64,000 bases of DNA from Lentzea waywayandensis (GTDB lineage: Bacteria; Actinomycetota; Actinomycetes; Mycobacteriales; Pseudonocardiaceae). A program made the position numbers and the translations under genes. The notes under the pieces were generated by a model. The model worked only from the letters and a program-made list of their open reading frames with translations. It did no database searches and had not been told where the DNA came from. Positions 47,052 to 56,611 of this stretch are shown here, piece after piece. Where the stretch lies: the NCBI RefSeq assembly GCF_900115955.1, contig NZ_FOYL01000003.1:839117-903116 (forward strand), read 5' to 3'. Position 1 is the first letter of the stretch; each line of letters begins with the position of its first letter.

Positions 47052-47789
47052 GTGACAACTGCGTCCCCGACTTTCACGCGTAAGAGAACCGGCGAGATCC
47101 GCGCTGTCTGCCTGGACGTCGACGACACACTTGTCGACTACAGCAGTTCATCGCGAGCCGCGTTGGCCTCGATGGTCGGTAACGCCGACGCCTGGTCGTT
47201 GTGGCAGCGAATCACCGACGACCACGTCTCCCGCCAGCTCGCCGGTGAGCTCCAGTACGAGTCGATGCGCAACATCCGCACCCAGGCCTTCTTCGCCGCA
47301 CTCGGCGAGGAGCTGACGCTGCAGGAAGCCACCCGCCGCGAGCTCGGCCGCCAGGAGGTCCTCACCTCCGGCTGGTGCCTGTTCCCGGACGTCATCCCGA
47401 TGCTCGACTGGCTGCGGGCGACCGGCCTCCCGATCGCCGCGATCAGCAACGCGTCGGGCCGCCACCAGCGCGTGAAGATCGCCCAGCTCGGCCTCTCCGA
47501 GTACTTCGACGCGGTCCTCATCGCCGGCGAGGTCGGCTGCGCCAAGCCGGACCGCGTGATCTTCCACACCGCGTGCCTCGCCCTGGGCGTCTCGCCCGGC
47601 GACACCGTCCACGTGGGAGACCGCCTGCACGCCGACGCCATCGGTGCGCGCGACGCCGGAATGCACGGTGTCTGGATCAACCGCACCGGCCCGACCGGCG
47701 GCACACTCCCCGCGGGCCTGTCGTCCATCACGACGCTCGCGGAACTGCCGGAGCTCCTCGTCTGCGAGCTCTCCACCGCCAGCGCCTGA
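47052..47789 (+). CDS. HAD-family hydrolase
   Basis: A 245-residue HAD phosphatase-type protein. Motif I is D22-x-D24 in AVCLDVDDTLVDY, motif II is AAISNASGRHQR, motif III includes AKPDR, and motif IV is VHVGDRLHADAIGARDAG. The cap domain is alpha-helical (roughly 35-105). The substrate is unknown. The start is GTG at 47052. A hairpin terminator follows, then two tRNA genes. Confidence 0.9.
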   Translation: MTTASPTFTRKRTGEIRAVCLDVDDTLVDYSSSSRAALASMVGNADAWSLWQRITDDHVSRQLAGELQYESMRNIRTQAFFAALGEELTLQEATRRELGRQEVLTSGWCLFPDVIPMLDWLRATGLPIAAISNASGRHQRVKIAQLGLSEYFDAVLIAGEVGCAKPDRVIFHTACLALGVSPGDTVHVGDRLHADAIGARDAGMHGVWINRTGPTGGTLPAGLSSITTLAELPELLVCELSTASA

Positions 47790-47805
47790 GAAGTGCTCCG
47801 AGACC

Positions 47806-47841
47806 GGCCCTCACCTGCGCGTATGCGTTCAGGTGGGGGCC
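47806..47841 (+). terminator. Terminator after the HAD gene
   Basis: GGCCCTCACCTG pairs with CAGGTGGGGGCC (one G-U pair), loop of 12 bases, 16 bases after the stop; TTTC follows closely. Confidence 0.75.
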
Positions 47842-47939
47842 GATTTCACTTCTGGTGGGGGCGTGGTCTAGTATTTCTCACGGCAGCAACGAGGACCTCG
47901 GAACTCCTGCGGGACAACGAAGTCGATCGTGAAAGCCAA

Positions 47940-48011
47940 TGGGGTATGGTGTAATTGGCAGCACGACTGATTCTGGTTCAGTTAGTCTAGGTTCGAGTCC
48001 TGGTACCCCAG
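47940..48011 (+). tRNA. tRNA-Gln (CUG anticodon)
   Basis: A 72-base cloverleaf. The acceptor arms are TGGGGTA/TACCCCA with G as discriminator. The anticodon stem-loop is ACTGA-TTCTGGT-TCAGT with CTG at positions 34-36, and the T-loop is TTCGAGT. CCA is not encoded. It reads CAG codons. With gatCAB in the same window, this tRNA is probably first charged with glutamate and then amidated. Confidence 0.95.
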
Positions 48012-48107
48012 CTGCTGCGGAAGAACTGCCCTCGGGTAAGCTTCTGGAGCTGCTGAAAAGCAAGAACTGCAGTAACGGTAGTGAACAGCAAGAAAAGAAC
48101 TGAATAG

Positions 48108-48122
48108 CCGGATTTGAACCGG
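48108..48122 (-). other. T-arm-like fragment between the two tRNA genes
   Basis: On the minus strand the sequence reads CCGGTTCAAATCCGG, a T-stem and T-loop like motif, in the 153-base spacer between tRNA-Gln and tRNA-Glu. I could not build a full cloverleaf around it. It could be a degenerate tRNA remnant or chance. The rest of the spacer (48012-48164) is lower in GC than its surroundings and has no gene. Confidence 0.25.
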
Positions 48123-48164
48123 ACAGAATGATCTGATACGGTTCACTCCAGCAAGAAGTTCTAG

Positions 48165-48237
48165 GGCCCCGTCGTCTAGCGGCCTAGGACGCCGCCCTCT
48201 CAAGGCGGTAGCGAGGGTTCGAATCCCTTCGGGGCTA
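48165..48237 (+). tRNA. tRNA-Glu (CUC anticodon)
   Basis: A 73-base cloverleaf. Acceptor GGCCCCG pairs with CGGGGCT (the first pair is G-U). The anticodon stem-loop is CCGCC-CTCTCAA-GGCGG with anticodon CTC, the T-arm is GAGGG-TTCGAAT-CCCTT, and the discriminator is A. CCA is not encoded. It reads GAG codons. A 15-bp terminator hairpin follows. Confidence 0.95.
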
Positions 48238-48247
48238 CAGAGGTGTC

Positions 48248-48284
48248 AGAGGCCTGTCTGCGGAGTGCGCAGACAGGCCTCTTT
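48248..48284 (+). terminator. Terminator after tRNA-Glu
   Basis: A perfect 15-bp stem AGAGGCCTGTCTGCG/CGCAGACAGGCCTCT with loop GAGTG, followed by TT. Confidence 0.9.
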
Positions 48285-48835
48285 CGCATGTGTCCTCTGG
48301 GGGCCGAGCCCCCAGACCCCCAGCCGGCGGGCTCCGCCCCCGGACCCCCGGCGTGAGTGTTGCCCGGACCGTTCGGTTAGCGCTTCGCTTCGCTTGCGAA
48401 TGGGTGGGCCTCGCTTCGCTCGTCCTGTTGATATGGGTGACGGCGATCACCCCATTCGTTGGGCGCGCATTCTTTCGCTGGCCCTGCGGGGGCTCTTATC
48501 TCGTCGGAGCCAAGCAATACGGTCCTCTGTGGCATAGCCCTCTATCCATCAGGCTGCCGCCTGTCCGCCGCATTCGCTAGCGCCTCGCTCCGCTTGCCTG
48601 GTGCCTCAGTCGCTTCCCTCCGGCTTGGGTTCCCGCTGCGGACCCCTTCGCTCCTCGCCCCGCCGGGCTTGCCGCCTTCGGCGTGCCCTTGTTTTGGGTG
48701 GCGTTGGGCCGTATGGCCCTGGGGCCTGTTGAGACGTGGTTGCCGCGTGTCGTTTGGGATGGGCGGCGTGTCGGGCCGGGAAAAGGGTCGGCCGCCCTCC
48801 ACGGGGGAGGGCGGCCGGGGGAGTGCGTTGGTGCT
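48285..48835 (+). other. Gene-free region with GC-rich palindromic repeats
   Basis: About 550 bases without a convincing gene. From 48299 the sequence is made of GGGGGCCGAGCCCCC-type units and CCCCCGGACCCCC blocks, the kind of GC-rich palindromic filler common after stable RNA genes in actinomycetes. Then come CTTCGCTTCGCTTGCG-type short repeats (48380-48420 and 48575-48620). Open frames here are Pro/Arg-rich on both strands and I do not call them. Confidence 0.6.
48789..48817 (-). terminator. Terminator of the IclR-family regulator gene
   Basis: CGGCCGCCCTCC pairs perfectly with GGAGGGCGGCCG around a five-base loop. On the minus strand it lies 18 bases after the regulator stop. Confidence 0.8.
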
Positions 48836-49537
48836 TTAGAGGCGGCTTTGTAGTGCTTCGGCTGCGGCCAGTAGGTCTGCTGCCCAGCGGGCGCCTGGGC
48901 GGCGGCCCATTCGGTCAATTGGGCCGCTTACCGAGACTGCGGCCACTACGGCGCCTGAGGAGTCTCGTACTGGGGCTGAGACTGACGCCACGCCTGGTTC
49001 TCGTTCTGCGACGCTTTGTGCCCAGCCTCGGCGGCGGACTTCCAGGAGGGTGCGTTCGCCGTAGACGGCGTCCGCCAGGACGGCGCGTTGGGTGCCTGGG
49101 TCCGACCATGCGGCCAGGACCTTGGCGCCTGAGCCCGCGGTCATCGGGAGCCTGGCGCCGATGGGGACTGTGTCTCGCAGGCCCGAAGGCGGCTCTGCCG
49201 AGGAGACGCAGACTCGTTGCATGCCGTCGCGGCGGTAGAGCTGCACGCTTTCGCCGGTGATGTCGCGCAGGCGTGGCAGGACCGAGGAAGCGGCGTCCAG
49301 CAACGGGTCTGTCGCGCCGCCCGCCAGTTCGGCCAGAGCCGCGCCCGGGCGCCAGCGGCCGTCGGAGCCTCGGCGCAGCAGCCGGTGCACCTCGAGGCCC
49401 ACGGCCAGGCGGTGCGCGGTCGCTCGCGGGAGGCCGGTGCGGTTGCACAACTCAGCCAGGCCACAAGGATCTTTTGCTACGGCGTTCAACACGGCCACTG
49501 CCTTGTCCAGCACGCCGATCCCGCTATGCTGTCCCAC
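48836..49537 (-). CDS. IclR-family regulator of leucine biosynthesis (LtbR/NdgR-like)
   Basis: A 233-residue regulator. The winged HTH is near the N-terminus (GVLDKAVAVLNAVAKDPCGLAELCNRTGLPRATAHRLAVGLEVH) and an IclR effector domain follows. It is divergent from leuCD, as LtbR is in Corynebacterium and NdgR is in Streptomyces, where these proteins control leuCD and related amino acid genes. I infer the same role here. The start is at 49537 (MGQHSGIGVLDKA). An inverted repeat in the shared intergenic region is a candidate site. Confidence 0.85.
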   Translation of the reverse strand: MGQHSGIGVLDKAVAVLNAVAKDPCGLAELCNRTGLPRATAHRLAVGLEVHRLLRRGSDGRWRPGAALAELAGGATDPLLDAASSVLPRLRDITGESVQLYRRDGMQRVCVSSAEPPSGLRDTVPIGARLPMTAGSGAKVLAAWSDPGTQRAVLADAVYGERTLLEVRRRGWAQSVAEREPGVASVSAPVRDSSGAVVAAVSVSGPIDRMGRRPGARWAADLLAAAEALQSRL

Positions 49538-49549
49538 AAGCCGATACTA

Positions 49550-49570
49550 ACTTCCCAGACAGTGAGAAGT
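49550..49570 (+). promoter_or_regulatory. Candidate IclR-type operator and leuC promoter region
   Basis: ACTTC (49550-49554) and GAAGT (49566-49570) flank CCAGACAGTGA. A related half, CCAGATCTGT, follows at 49571-49580. The likely leuC -10 box is CATAAT at 49590-49595, with a poor -35 box. The poor -35 and the position of the palindrome just upstream suggest regulated, possibly activator-dependent, expression. Confidence 0.5.
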
Positions 49571-49610
49571 CCAGATCTGTCGGCGCGTCCATAATGTGGG
49601 AGATGTCGCG

Positions 49611-51017
49611 ATGAGCCGCACGCTCGCGGAGAAGGTGTGGGAGGCACACGTTGTGCGCCACGGAAGTGGCGCGGAGCCGGACCTGCTTTACATCGACCTC
49701 CACCTGCTGCACGAAGTCACCAGCCCCCAGGCGTTCGACGGGCTGCGCCTTGCGAACCGCAAGCTGCGCAGGGCCGATCTCACGATCGCCACCGAGGATC
49801 ACAACGTTCCGACCGTCGACATCGACAAGCCGATCGCGGATCTGGTGTCGCGCACGCAGGTTGAGACGCTCCGCCGCAACTGCGCGGAGTTCGGGGTGCG
49901 GCTGCACCCGATGGGGGACTTCGAGCAGGGCATCGTCCACGTGGTCGGCCCGCAGCTCGGCCTCACGCAGCCGGGTATGACGGTGGTGTGCGGCGACAGT
50001 CACACGAGCACCCACGGTGCGTTCGGTGCGCTGGCGTTCGGCATCGGCACGTCCGAGGTGGAGCACGTGATGGCGACGCAGACGTTGCCGTTGCGTCCGT
50101 TCAAGACGATGGCCATCAACGTCAACGGCCCGCTCGGCGAGGGCGTCACGGCGAAGGACATCATCCTCGCCGTCATCGCGAAGATCGGGACCGGTGGCGG
50201 ACAGGGCTATGTGCTCGAGTACCGCGGCGACGCCATCGAGGCGCTGTCGATGGAAGCGCGCATGACGGTCTGCAACATGTCGATCGAGGCGGGCGCGCGC
50301 GCCGGCATGATCGCACCGGACGACACAACTTTCGACTACATCAAGGGACGCCCGCACGCACCGTCCGGCACGGACTGGGACGCGGCCGTCGAATACTGGA
50401 AGACGCTGCGCACCGACGACGACGCGACGTTCGACGCCGAGGTGCACATCGACGCCGTCGAGCTCACTCCGTTCGTCACGTGGGGCACGAACCCCGGCCA
50501 GGGCCTGCCCCTGGGCGCGAACGTCCCCGACCCCGAGAAGATCGTGGACGAGAACGAGCGCGTGGCCGCCGAGAAGGCGCTGACGTACATGGGCCTCGAG
50601 GCCGGCACGCCGCTGCGCGACATCCGCGTGGACACGGTGTTCCTCGGCTCCTGCACCAACGGGCGCATCGAGGACCTGCGCGCCGCGGCGGACGTCATCA
50701 AGGGGAAGCACGTCGCTTCAGGAGTACGGATGCTGGTCGTCCCCGGTTCGATGCGGGTGCGCAAGCAGGCCGAGGACGAGGGCCTGGACAAGGTGTTCCT
50801 CGACGCCGGTGCCGAGTGGCGGCAGGCCGGCTGCTCGATGTGCCTTGGCATGAACCCGGATCAGCTCGCACCCGGCGAGCGCAGCGCGTCGACCTCCAAC
50901 CGCAACTTCGAGGGCAGGCAGGGCAAGGGCGGCAGGACGCATCTCGTCTCCCCGCTCGTCGCCGCCGCCACGGCCGTGCGCGGCACCCTCTCCGCCCCCG
51001 CAGACCTGGAGGTCTGA
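49611..51017 (+). CDS. leuC: 3-isopropylmalate dehydratase large subunit
   Basis: A 468-residue aconitase-family subunit that isomerises 2-isopropylmalate to 3-isopropylmalate with LeuD. The [4Fe-4S] ligands are C348 (GSCTNGR), C408 and C411 (CSMCLG). Active-site segments include TEDHNVPT and [28 protein letters not shown]. The ATG at 49611 has GGGAG eight bases upstream. leuD begins three bases after the stop. Confidence 0.97.
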   Translation: MSRTLAEKVWEAHVVRHGSGAEPDLLYIDLHLLHEVTSPQAFDGLRLANRKLRRADLTIATEDHNVPTVDIDKPIADLVSRTQVETLRRNCAEFGVRLHPMGDFEQGIVHVVGPQLGLTQPGMTVVCGDSHTSTHGAFGALAFGIGTSEVEHVMATQTLPLRPFKTMAINVNGPLGEGVTAKDIILAVIAKIGTGGGQGYVLEYRGDAIEALSMEARMTVCNMSIEAGARAGMIAPDDTTFDYIKGRPHAPSGTDWDAAVEYWKTLRTDDDATFDAEVHIDAVELTPFVTWGTNPGQGLPLGANVPDPEKIVDENERVAAEKALTYMGLEAGTPLRDIRVDTVFLGSCTNGRIEDLRAAADVIKGKHVASGVRMLVVPGSMRVRKQAEDEGLDKVFLDAGAEWRQAGCSMCLGMNPDQLAPGERSASTSNRNFEGRQGKGGRTHLVSPLVAAATAVRGTLSAPADLEV

Positions 51018-51019
51018 GC

Positions 51020-51622
51020 ATGGATGCCTTCACCACCCACACGGGCGTCGGTGTGCCGCTGCGCAGGTCCAACGTGGACACCGACCAGATCATCCCGGCC
51101 GTCTACCTCAAGCGCGTGACCCGCACCGGGTTCGAGGACGGGCTCTTCGCCGCCTGGCGCGGCGACGAGCACTTCATCCTCAACCAGGAGCCGTTCAAGG
51201 CGGGCAGCGTCCTCGTTGCGGGCCCTGACTTCGGCACCGGGTCCTCTCGGGAACACGCCGTCTGGGCGTTGATGGACTACGGCTTCCGCGTCGTCATCTC
51301 GTCCCGGTTCGCGGACATCTTCCGGGGCAACTCCGGCAAGCAGGGGCTCGTGGCGGCGCAGTGCAGCCAGTCCGATGTCGAGCTGCTGTGGAAGTTGCTG
51401 GAGTCCGAACCCGGCACGGCGGTCACGGTGGACCTCACCGACAAGACCGTTCGCGCCAAGGACTTGGTTGCCCCGTTCGAGATCGACGACTACACCCGCT
51501 GGCGCCTTCTGGAAGGCCTCGACGACATCGCTTTGACGTTGCGCCACGAGCCTGAGATCAGCGCATTCGAGGGCAATCGCCAGACTTGGTTGCCCACAAC
51601 GGATCCGCTTCCGGCGGTCTGA
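51020..51622 (+). CDS. leuD: 3-isopropylmalate dehydratase small subunit
   Basis: A 200-residue swivel domain that pairs with LeuC. It has the typical start [36 protein letters not shown] and the substrate loop [17 protein letters not shown]. The ATG at 51020 is preceded by GGAGG within the leuC end, so the two subunits are produced together. A terminator hairpin follows. Confidence 0.97.
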   Translation: MDAFTTHTGVGVPLRRSNVDTDQIIPAVYLKRVTRTGFEDGLFAAWRGDEHFILNQEPFKAGSVLVAGPDFGTGSSREHAVWALMDYGFRVVISSRFADIFRGNSGKQGLVAAQCSQSDVELLWKLLESEPGTAVTVDLTDKTVRAKDLVAPFEIDDYTRWRLLEGLDDIALTLRHEPEISAFEGNRQTWLPTTDPLPAV

Positions 51623-51628
51623 GAGGGG

Positions 51629-51662
51629 GCCGGATTCTCCCCGTCAGAGGGGCGAATCCGGC
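51629..51662 (+). terminator. Terminator after leuD
   Basis: GCCGGATTC and GAATCCGGC form the outer stem, with inner TCCCC/GGGG pairs (one-base bulge) and a small loop, six bases after the stop. Confidence 0.8.
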
Positions 51663-51691
51663 GCCTCCTGTCCCTCGAAGGGGCACAATTA

Positions 51692-51721
51692 GCCACGCCA
51701 CAACGAAAAATCTGGCGTGGC
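51692..51721 (+). promoter_or_regulatory. Inverted repeat upstream of hupB
   Basis: GCCACGCCA and TGGCGTGGC are perfect 9-base arms around a 12-base A-rich centre, about 88 bases before hupB. This could be an operator or a second terminator for leuCD. No regulator is implicated by the sequence. Confidence 0.35.
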
Positions 51722-51808
51722 GATTGGTATTTCTCGCGTTTTGGGCCTACCGTTGCGTTCTAGTCGGCCCGTCTCTTAGGGCCGTGAGCGTCCTGGGAGG
51801 GACTGACG

Positions 51809-52465
51809 GTGAATAAGGCCCAGCTCATCGAGGCGCTCGCCGAGCGCCTTGGAGACAAGAAGACCGCCGGCGCTGCTGTTGATGGCCTCGTGGACGTGAT
51901 CGTCCGCAGCGTCAACAAGGGCGAGAAGGTCAACATCACGGGCTTCGGCGTCTTCGAGAAGCGCGCCCGTGCGGCTCGCACCGCGCGCAACCCGCGTACG
52001 GGCGAGACCGTGAAGGTCAAGAAGACCAACGTGCCCGCGTTCCGCCCCGGCTCGACGTTCAAGGACGTCATCAGCGGTGCGAAGAAGCTGCCGAAGGCCG
52101 TTGCCGCCAAGGCTGCCGCGAAGCCCGCCGCCGCCGCTGCCGCGAAGCCCGCGGCTACCAAGGCTCCGGCGACCAAGGCCGCGACGACCCGCGCGACGAC
52201 CACGACGCGTACCCGCACGGCCGCGGCCGCCACCAAGGCGCCCGCGACCCGTCGCACCACCACGGCTGCTGCGGCGAAGCCCGCTGCTGCCAAGGCGCCC
52301 GCGAAGGCGACCGCCACGAAGACCGCCGCCAAGCCGGCCGCTGCTGCGAAGGCCCCCGCGGCCCGCAAGCCCGCTGCCGCCAAGACGACGGCTGCGGCCA
52401 AGCCTGCTGCGAAGACCGCGGCTGCGAAGCCGGCTGCTCGCAAGACGGCTGCCAAGAAGAAGTGA
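51809..52465 (+). CDS. hupB: HU-type nucleoid protein with long basic tail
   Basis: A 218-residue DNA-binding protein. Residues 1-90 are a HU domain ([62 protein letters not shown]). Residues from about 97 form a repetitive Ala/Lys/Pro/Thr tail resembling histone H1, as in mycobacterial HupB and Streptomyces HupS. It compacts and protects the chromosome. The start is GTG at 51809 with GGGAGG upstream. A very strong terminator follows. Confidence 0.96.
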   Translation: MNKAQLIEALAERLGDKKTAGAAVDGLVDVIVRSVNKGEKVNITGFGVFEKRARAARTARNPRTGETVKVKKTNVPAFRPGSTFKDVISGAKKLPKAVAAKAAAKPAAAAAAKPAATKAPATKAATTRATTTTRTRTAAAATKAPATRRTTTAAAAKPAAAKAPAKATATKTAAKPAAAAKAPAARKPAAAKTTAAAKPAAKTAAAKPAARKTAAKKK

Positions 52466-52504
52466 GACGGGCCTCCTGAGGGAGGCTGCGTCACTTCAGG
52501 AACC

Positions 52505-52546
52505 ACGCGGAAGGCCCCGGTGTGCGCACACCGGGGCCTTCCGCGT
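52505..52546 (+). terminator. Perfect 42-base palindromic terminator after hupB
   Basis: ACGCGGAAGGCCCCGGTGTG pairs without mismatch to its complement ending CCGGGGCCTTCCGCGT, a stem of about 20 bp with almost no loop. It starts 39 bases after the hupB stop. Confidence 0.88.
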
Positions 52547-53352
52547 GTCCGGGGAAAGGTCCTTGGCCTGCGGGAAAGGCGGGGGCGGGGCCGCGGAGGT
52601 GCCTGGCACGCCTGGGATGCGACGAAGGCGGCGGGCGAGTTCGTCCGGGCCTTGGGGAAGCCGCTGCGGGCTCGGTGATGCTGCCTGGCGCGCCTGGGGC
52701 GCGACGCAGGCAGTGGGCGAGTTCGCTGGGTCCTGGGGAAGCCGCTGCGGGCTAGGTGAAGCTGCCTGGCACGCCTGGGGCGCGACGAAGGTGGCGGGCG
52801 AGTTCGCCCGGGCCTTGGGGAAGCCGCCGCGGGCTCGGTGATGCTGCCTGGCGCGCCTGGAACATGGCGGAGGCGGTGGGGGAGTCGCTTGGGACGTCCG
52901 GGAAGCCGCGGCAGGCGTTGAGGAGCTGCCTGGCACGCCTGGAAGATGGCTGAGGCGGCGGCGAGACCAGCGCGTCGGCCGGTGGGAAAGGCGGAAGGTG
53001 GGCCAGCGCGCCGCGCCGGGGTCGGCGTGCCTGGAGAGCCGTCCCGCATTCGCCACAAGGCAGAAGAGAAGCCGGGGAAGGACTGTGCCGAGGCTCAGGA
53101 AACGTTCCGCCGACCCAGGGGCGGCCCGCCCGCGGCACGACTCCGAGGGCCACTCGGAATTCCGGAACCCGGCCGAGAGGATTGCCCGGCGCGGTTCCTC
53201 CGAACCCCCGGTCCGCCAATAGAAATAACGCCGGCACGCCTGCGTTCGCCCCCGGTGCAAGCGAAACCGCCGCCTTCCGGCCCGACTTGGTTGCCACAGG
53301 CGAACTTTCGTCAGAGCGGGAAGACGGCGGCTGAAAACGTCTGCAACAGCGG
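52547..53352 (+). other. Gene-free region between hupB and the mutT1-like gene
   Basis: About 800 bases without a convincing gene. 52601-52970 is the 81/82-bp tandem array. 52970-53352 is GC-rich low-complexity sequence with short CCGG/GGCC palindromes. Long open frames run through on the minus strand, but the repeat period is not a constant multiple of three and the predicted proteins are only Arg/Pro/Ala/Ser. Confidence 0.65.
52601..52970 (+). repeat. 81/82-bp tandem repeat, five copies
   Basis: GCCTGGC marks unit starts at 52601, 52683, 52764, 52845 and 52927, spacing 82, 81, 81 and 82. Units share CTGCCTGGCRCGCCTGG, a GCGACGAAGG or ATGGCGGAGG part, GGCGAGTTCG-type sequence, and CTTGGGGAAGCCGCTGCGGG. 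The first three copies are closest and the last two have drifted. No spacers and no internal inverted-repeat ends. Confidence 0.85.
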
Positions 53353-54273
53353 TTATGGACGTGGCAGCGGTGAGGCCAGGTAGTGCGCCGACACCAGCGT
53401 TGGCCAGCTCGAAGGTGAGTCCGAAGTGGACCACGAGCCGAACGGCCTGGTGAAGGCCAGCACCCACGTGCTGCCCTTCTTGCAGGGGATTTCGTCGAGC
53501 CGCAGTCCGCCCATCTCGGCCAGCGACTGCACGACGGACGGGATCACGCCGCCCTGCGACGAGACGACGGCCCGGCCTTCGAGAGCGGCGACCTCCAGCA
53601 GGCGCACGAGACCGGCGTCCGGGTCGGGCCAGTAGCCCTCCTCCGACAGCCGATGCTCCTCGACCATGTCCACCGACAGGTCCGTGGCCACGGCCCGGAC
53701 GGTGTCCGCGCAACGCACCCTGGGCGCCGTGTGGACGCGCACCGGTGCCCATAGGGGCAACAACGCGCGCAGTGCCTCGGCCTGGCGCCAGCCCGCGTCT
53801 GAGAGCGGGCGGAGGTCATCGTCGCCGTCCCACTCGGAACGCTTCCCGGCCTTCGCGTGCCGCACCAGCACGACCACCAACAGGTCCGCGGGCAGGCGCG
53901 CGAACTCCGCCAGCACGTCCCGGTCCGGTTCGTAGGTCAGCAACTCCGACGCCTCGGCGACCGGCAGCCACCGCAACGTGTCGACCTCTTCGTTGGGGAC
54001 GAACGAACCGGAAACGGCCTGAGCGGCGTAGTAGTCGACGGTCTTCGGCACGTCCTTCACCGAGTACGAGACCTGCCGGAGATGGCGGCCGAGCACGCAG
54101 GAGAAGCCCGTCTCCTCCTCGATCTCCCGCACGGCGCAGGCGGGAATCGTCTCTCCGTGGTCAAGTTTGCCCTTCGGCAACGACCAGTCGTCATAACGCT
54201 GACGGTGCACGACCGCGACTTCGACGTTTCCGTCCGCATCGCGCCAGAGCACCGCCCCAGCAGCTTTGATCAC
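53353..54273 (-). CDS. mutT1: MutT1-like Nudix hydrolase fused to a histidine phosphatase domain
   Basis: A 306-residue two-domain protein. The N-terminal Nudix box spans residues 35-57 ([23 protein letters not shown]) and the C-terminal phosphoglycerate-mutase-like domain has the RHA motif at 138-140 ([10 protein letters not shown]). Mycobacterial MutT1 (Rv2985) has this fusion and removes oxidised nucleotides such as 8-oxo-dGTP and diadenosine polyphosphates; I infer a similar role. The GTG start overlaps the ppk stop (GTGA), so the two genes are coupled. Confidence 0.9.
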   Translation of the reverse strand: MIKAAGAVLWRDADGNVEVAVVHRQRYDDWSLPKGKLDHGETIPACAVREIEEETGFSCVLGRHLRQVSYSVKDVPKTVDYYAAQAVSGSFVPNEEVDTLRWLPVAEASELLTYEPDRDVLAEFARLPADLLVVVLVRHAKAGKRSEWDGDDDLRPLSDAGWRQAEALRALLPLWAPVRVHTAPRVRCADTVRAVATDLSVDMVEEHRLSEEGYWPDPDAGLVRLLEVAALEGRAVVSSQGGVIPSVVQSLAEMGGLRLDEIPCKKGSTWVLAFTRPFGSWSTSDSPSSWPTLVSAHYLASPLPRP

Positions 54274-56552
54274 CCAAGAGCTCCGTGCTTGTGCAGCAGT
54301 TCCATCTGGTGGTCCCGCACGGACGAGCCGTCCGACGGCGAGGCTTCCCATTCTCCGTCAGATCGCAGAACCCAGCAGCGCGTGTGCGGGTCGAGCGCCG
54401 ATTCGAACATGTCGGCCAGCTGCTTGGTCAGACGCGGGTCCGCCACGCGCAGGGCGACCTCGACGCGGCGGTCCAGGTTGCGGTGCATCATGTCCGCGCT
54501 GCCGATCCAGTACTCGTCGCAGGCGACGAAGTGGAAGACGCGCGAGTGCTCCAGGAACCGGCCCAGGATCGACCGCACCTGGATGTTCTCCGACAGTCCC
54601 TTGATGCCCGGCTTCAGGCCGCAGATGCCGCGCACGACCACGTCGACCGGCACACCGGCCTGCGACGCGCGGTACAGCGCGTCGATGACCTGCTCGTCCA
54701 CGAGCGAGTTCACCTTGATGCGCACGCCGGAAGGCCCTCCGGCCTGGGCGCGCTCGATCTCCAGGTTGATCCGGTCGACGATTCCCTTGCGGACGCCGTA
54801 GGGCGCGACGAGCAACGAGCGGTACTCGTCCTGGCGCGCGTAGCCGGTCAGCACGTTGAAGAGGTCGGTGAGGTCCGCGCCGATCGTCGGCTCGGCGGTC
54901 AGGATGCCGACGTCCTCGTACAACCGCGCGGTCTTCGGGTTGTAGTTGCCGGTGCCGATGTGGCAGTAACGGCGGATCGTCGAGCCTTCCTGACGGACGA
55001 CCAACGACGTCTTGCAGTGCGTCTTCAGGCCCACCAGGCCGTAGACGACGTGCACGCCGGCCTTTTCCAGCGCTCGCGCCCACTTGATGTTCGCCTGCTC
55101 GTCGAAGCGCGCCTTCAGCTCGACCAGCGCCACGACCTGCTTGCCCGCCTCGGCCGCGTCGATCAGCGCGTCCACGATGGGGGAGTCGCCCGAGGTGCGG
55201 TACAGCGTCTGCTTGATGGCGAGCACGTGCGGGTCGGCCGCGGCCTGCTCGATGAAGCGCTGCACGGACGTGGAGAACGAGTCGTACGGGTGGTGCACGA
55301 GAACGTCGCCCTCGCGCAGCGTCGCGAAAACGCTCTTCGGCGTCTCGCGCTCACCGAACGCCGGGTGCGTCGCCGGCACGAACGCCGGGTCCTTCAACGT
55401 CTTGCGGTCGATGCCGTAGAGCTGCCACAGGCACGACAGATCGAGCAGGCCTGGCACGGTCACGACGTCGTGCGGGTCGACTTCCATCTCCCGCAGCAAC
55501 AGCTCGAGCATGTGCTCGGTCATGTCGTCGGCGACTTCCAGGCGCACCGGCGGGCCGAACCGGCGCCGGGCGAGCTCGCGTTCCAACGCCTGCAACAGGT
55601 CCTCGTCGCGGTCCTCCTCGACCTCGAGGTCCGCGTTGCGCGTCACGCGGAACGCATGGCACTCGATGACCTCCATGCCGGTGAACAGCTCGCCCAGGTG
55701 CGCGGCGATGAGTTCCTCCAGCGGCAGGAAGGTCGCGGAAGAAGACGACCGGTCCCCTTCCACCCGAACGAGACGCGGCACGTTGTCCGGCACCTTCACG
55801 CGGGCGAACCGCTCGCCGCCGCCCTCGGGATCGCGCACGGTCACCGCGAGGTTCAGCGACAGCCCCGAGATGTAGGGGAACGGGTGCGCCGGGTCGACGG
55901 CCAGCGGCGTCAGGACCGGGAAGACCTGCTCGCTGAAGTAGTTGGAGAGCCTCAGCCGGTCGTAGTCCGTGAGGTCGCCCCACGTCACGATGCTGATCCG
56001 GTGCTCTTCCAGACCGGGCCGGATGTGGTCGAGGAACGCGCGGGCGTGCTGCTCCACGAGCTCCTGCGAGCGCTTGGAGATCGACACGAGCTGCTCCTGC
56101 GGGGTGAGCCCGTCCGCGCTGCGCACCGAGAGACCGGTCTCCGCGCGCCGCTTCAGGCCCGCGACCCGGACCATGTAGAACTCGTCCAGGTTCGAGGCGA
56201 AGATCGCGAGGAACTTCGCGCGCTCCAGCAACGGCTGCGAGGAGTCCTCGGCCAGGGCGAGCACGCGGGCGTTGAAGTCCAACCAGGACAGTTCACGGTT
56301 GAAATACCGGTCGTCCGGCAGGTCGGTCGGTATCGCGCTCGACGTCACGGCGGGCGGTGCGGAAGGCACGCCGCGCAACGGAGCGGCGGCCGTCGGGCCT
56401 CGTTCGACCTTCGCCCGCGTGGTGGACACTCGCCGGGTCGCCGCGCGAGGCTGCTTGCGCGGGGTCGCCGCTTCCGCTTTCGCACGCGGGGTGCGGCGTC
56501 GCGAGGGGGTCGCCTTACCGTCGTTGCCGTCGTCCTTGCTCACGTCACGCAT
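54270..56552 (-). CDS. ppk: Polyphosphate kinase
   Basis: A 760-residue PPK1 that makes polyphosphate from ATP. The first 75 residues are an Arg/Lys/Ala/Thr-rich extension. After it come the N-terminal domain ([21 protein letters not shown]), the head domain and two phospholipase-D-like C-terminal domains. The active-site histidines are H512 ([10 protein letters not shown]) and H531 ([21 protein letters not shown]), 19 residues apart as in E. coli. It is first in an operon with the mutT1-like gene. Confidence 0.96.
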   Translation of the reverse strand: MRDVSKDDGNDGKATPSRRRTPRAKAEAATPRKQPRAATRRVSTTRAKVERGPTAAAPLRGVPSAPPAVTSSAIPTDLPDDRYFNRELSWLDFNARVLALAEDSSQPLLERAKFLAIFASNLDEFYMVRVAGLKRRAETGLSVRSADGLTPQEQLVSISKRSQELVEQHARAFLDHIRPGLEEHRISIVTWGDLTDYDRLRLSNYFSEQVFPVLTPLAVDPAHPFPYISGLSLNLAVTVRDPEGGGERFARVKVPDNVPRLVRVEGDRSSSSATFLPLEELIAAHLGELFTGMEVIECHAFRVTRNADLEVEEDRDEDLLQALERELARRRFGPPVRLEVADDMTEHMLELLLREMEVDPHDVVTVPGLLDLSCLWQLYGIDRKTLKDPAFVPATHPAFGERETPKSVFATLREGDVLVHHPYDSFSTSVQRFIEQAAADPHVLAIKQTLYRTSGDSPIVDALIDAAEAGKQVVALVELKARFDEQANIKWARALEKAGVHVVYGLVGLKTHCKTSLVVRQEGSTIRRYCHIGTGNYNPKTARLYEDVGILTAEPTIGADLTDLFNVLTGYARQDEYRSLLVAPYGVRKGIVDRINLEIERAQAGGPSGVRIKVNSLVDEQVIDALYRASQAGVPVDVVVRGICGLKPGIKGLSENIQVRSILGRFLEHSRVFHFVACDEYWIGSADMMHRNLDRRVEVALRVADPRLTKQLADMFESALDPHTRCWVLRSDGEWEASPSDGSSVRDHQMELLHKHGALG

Positions 56553-56611
56553 TGTGGCGCACTATCGTCGGAAGTGCCCCTAAGCAGGACGTCCGTTCGG
56601 TGAACTCCTCG

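Noticed and set aside
48290..48580. 96-codon open frame with a hydrophobic stretch after tRNA-Glu
   Set aside because: It starts in GC-rich palindromic filler, has no SD, and the hydrophobic part is a by-product of low-complexity sequence.
52601..52970. CRISPR array or rRNA-like repeat
   Set aside because: Contiguous 81/82-bp units without spacers; no similarity to structured RNA seen by eye.
51760..53058. Open frame of 432 codons on the minus strand across hupB and the tandem array
   Set aside because: It covers the antisense of hupB, and the 81/82-bp units shift frame, so the repeats are not a maintained coding repeat.
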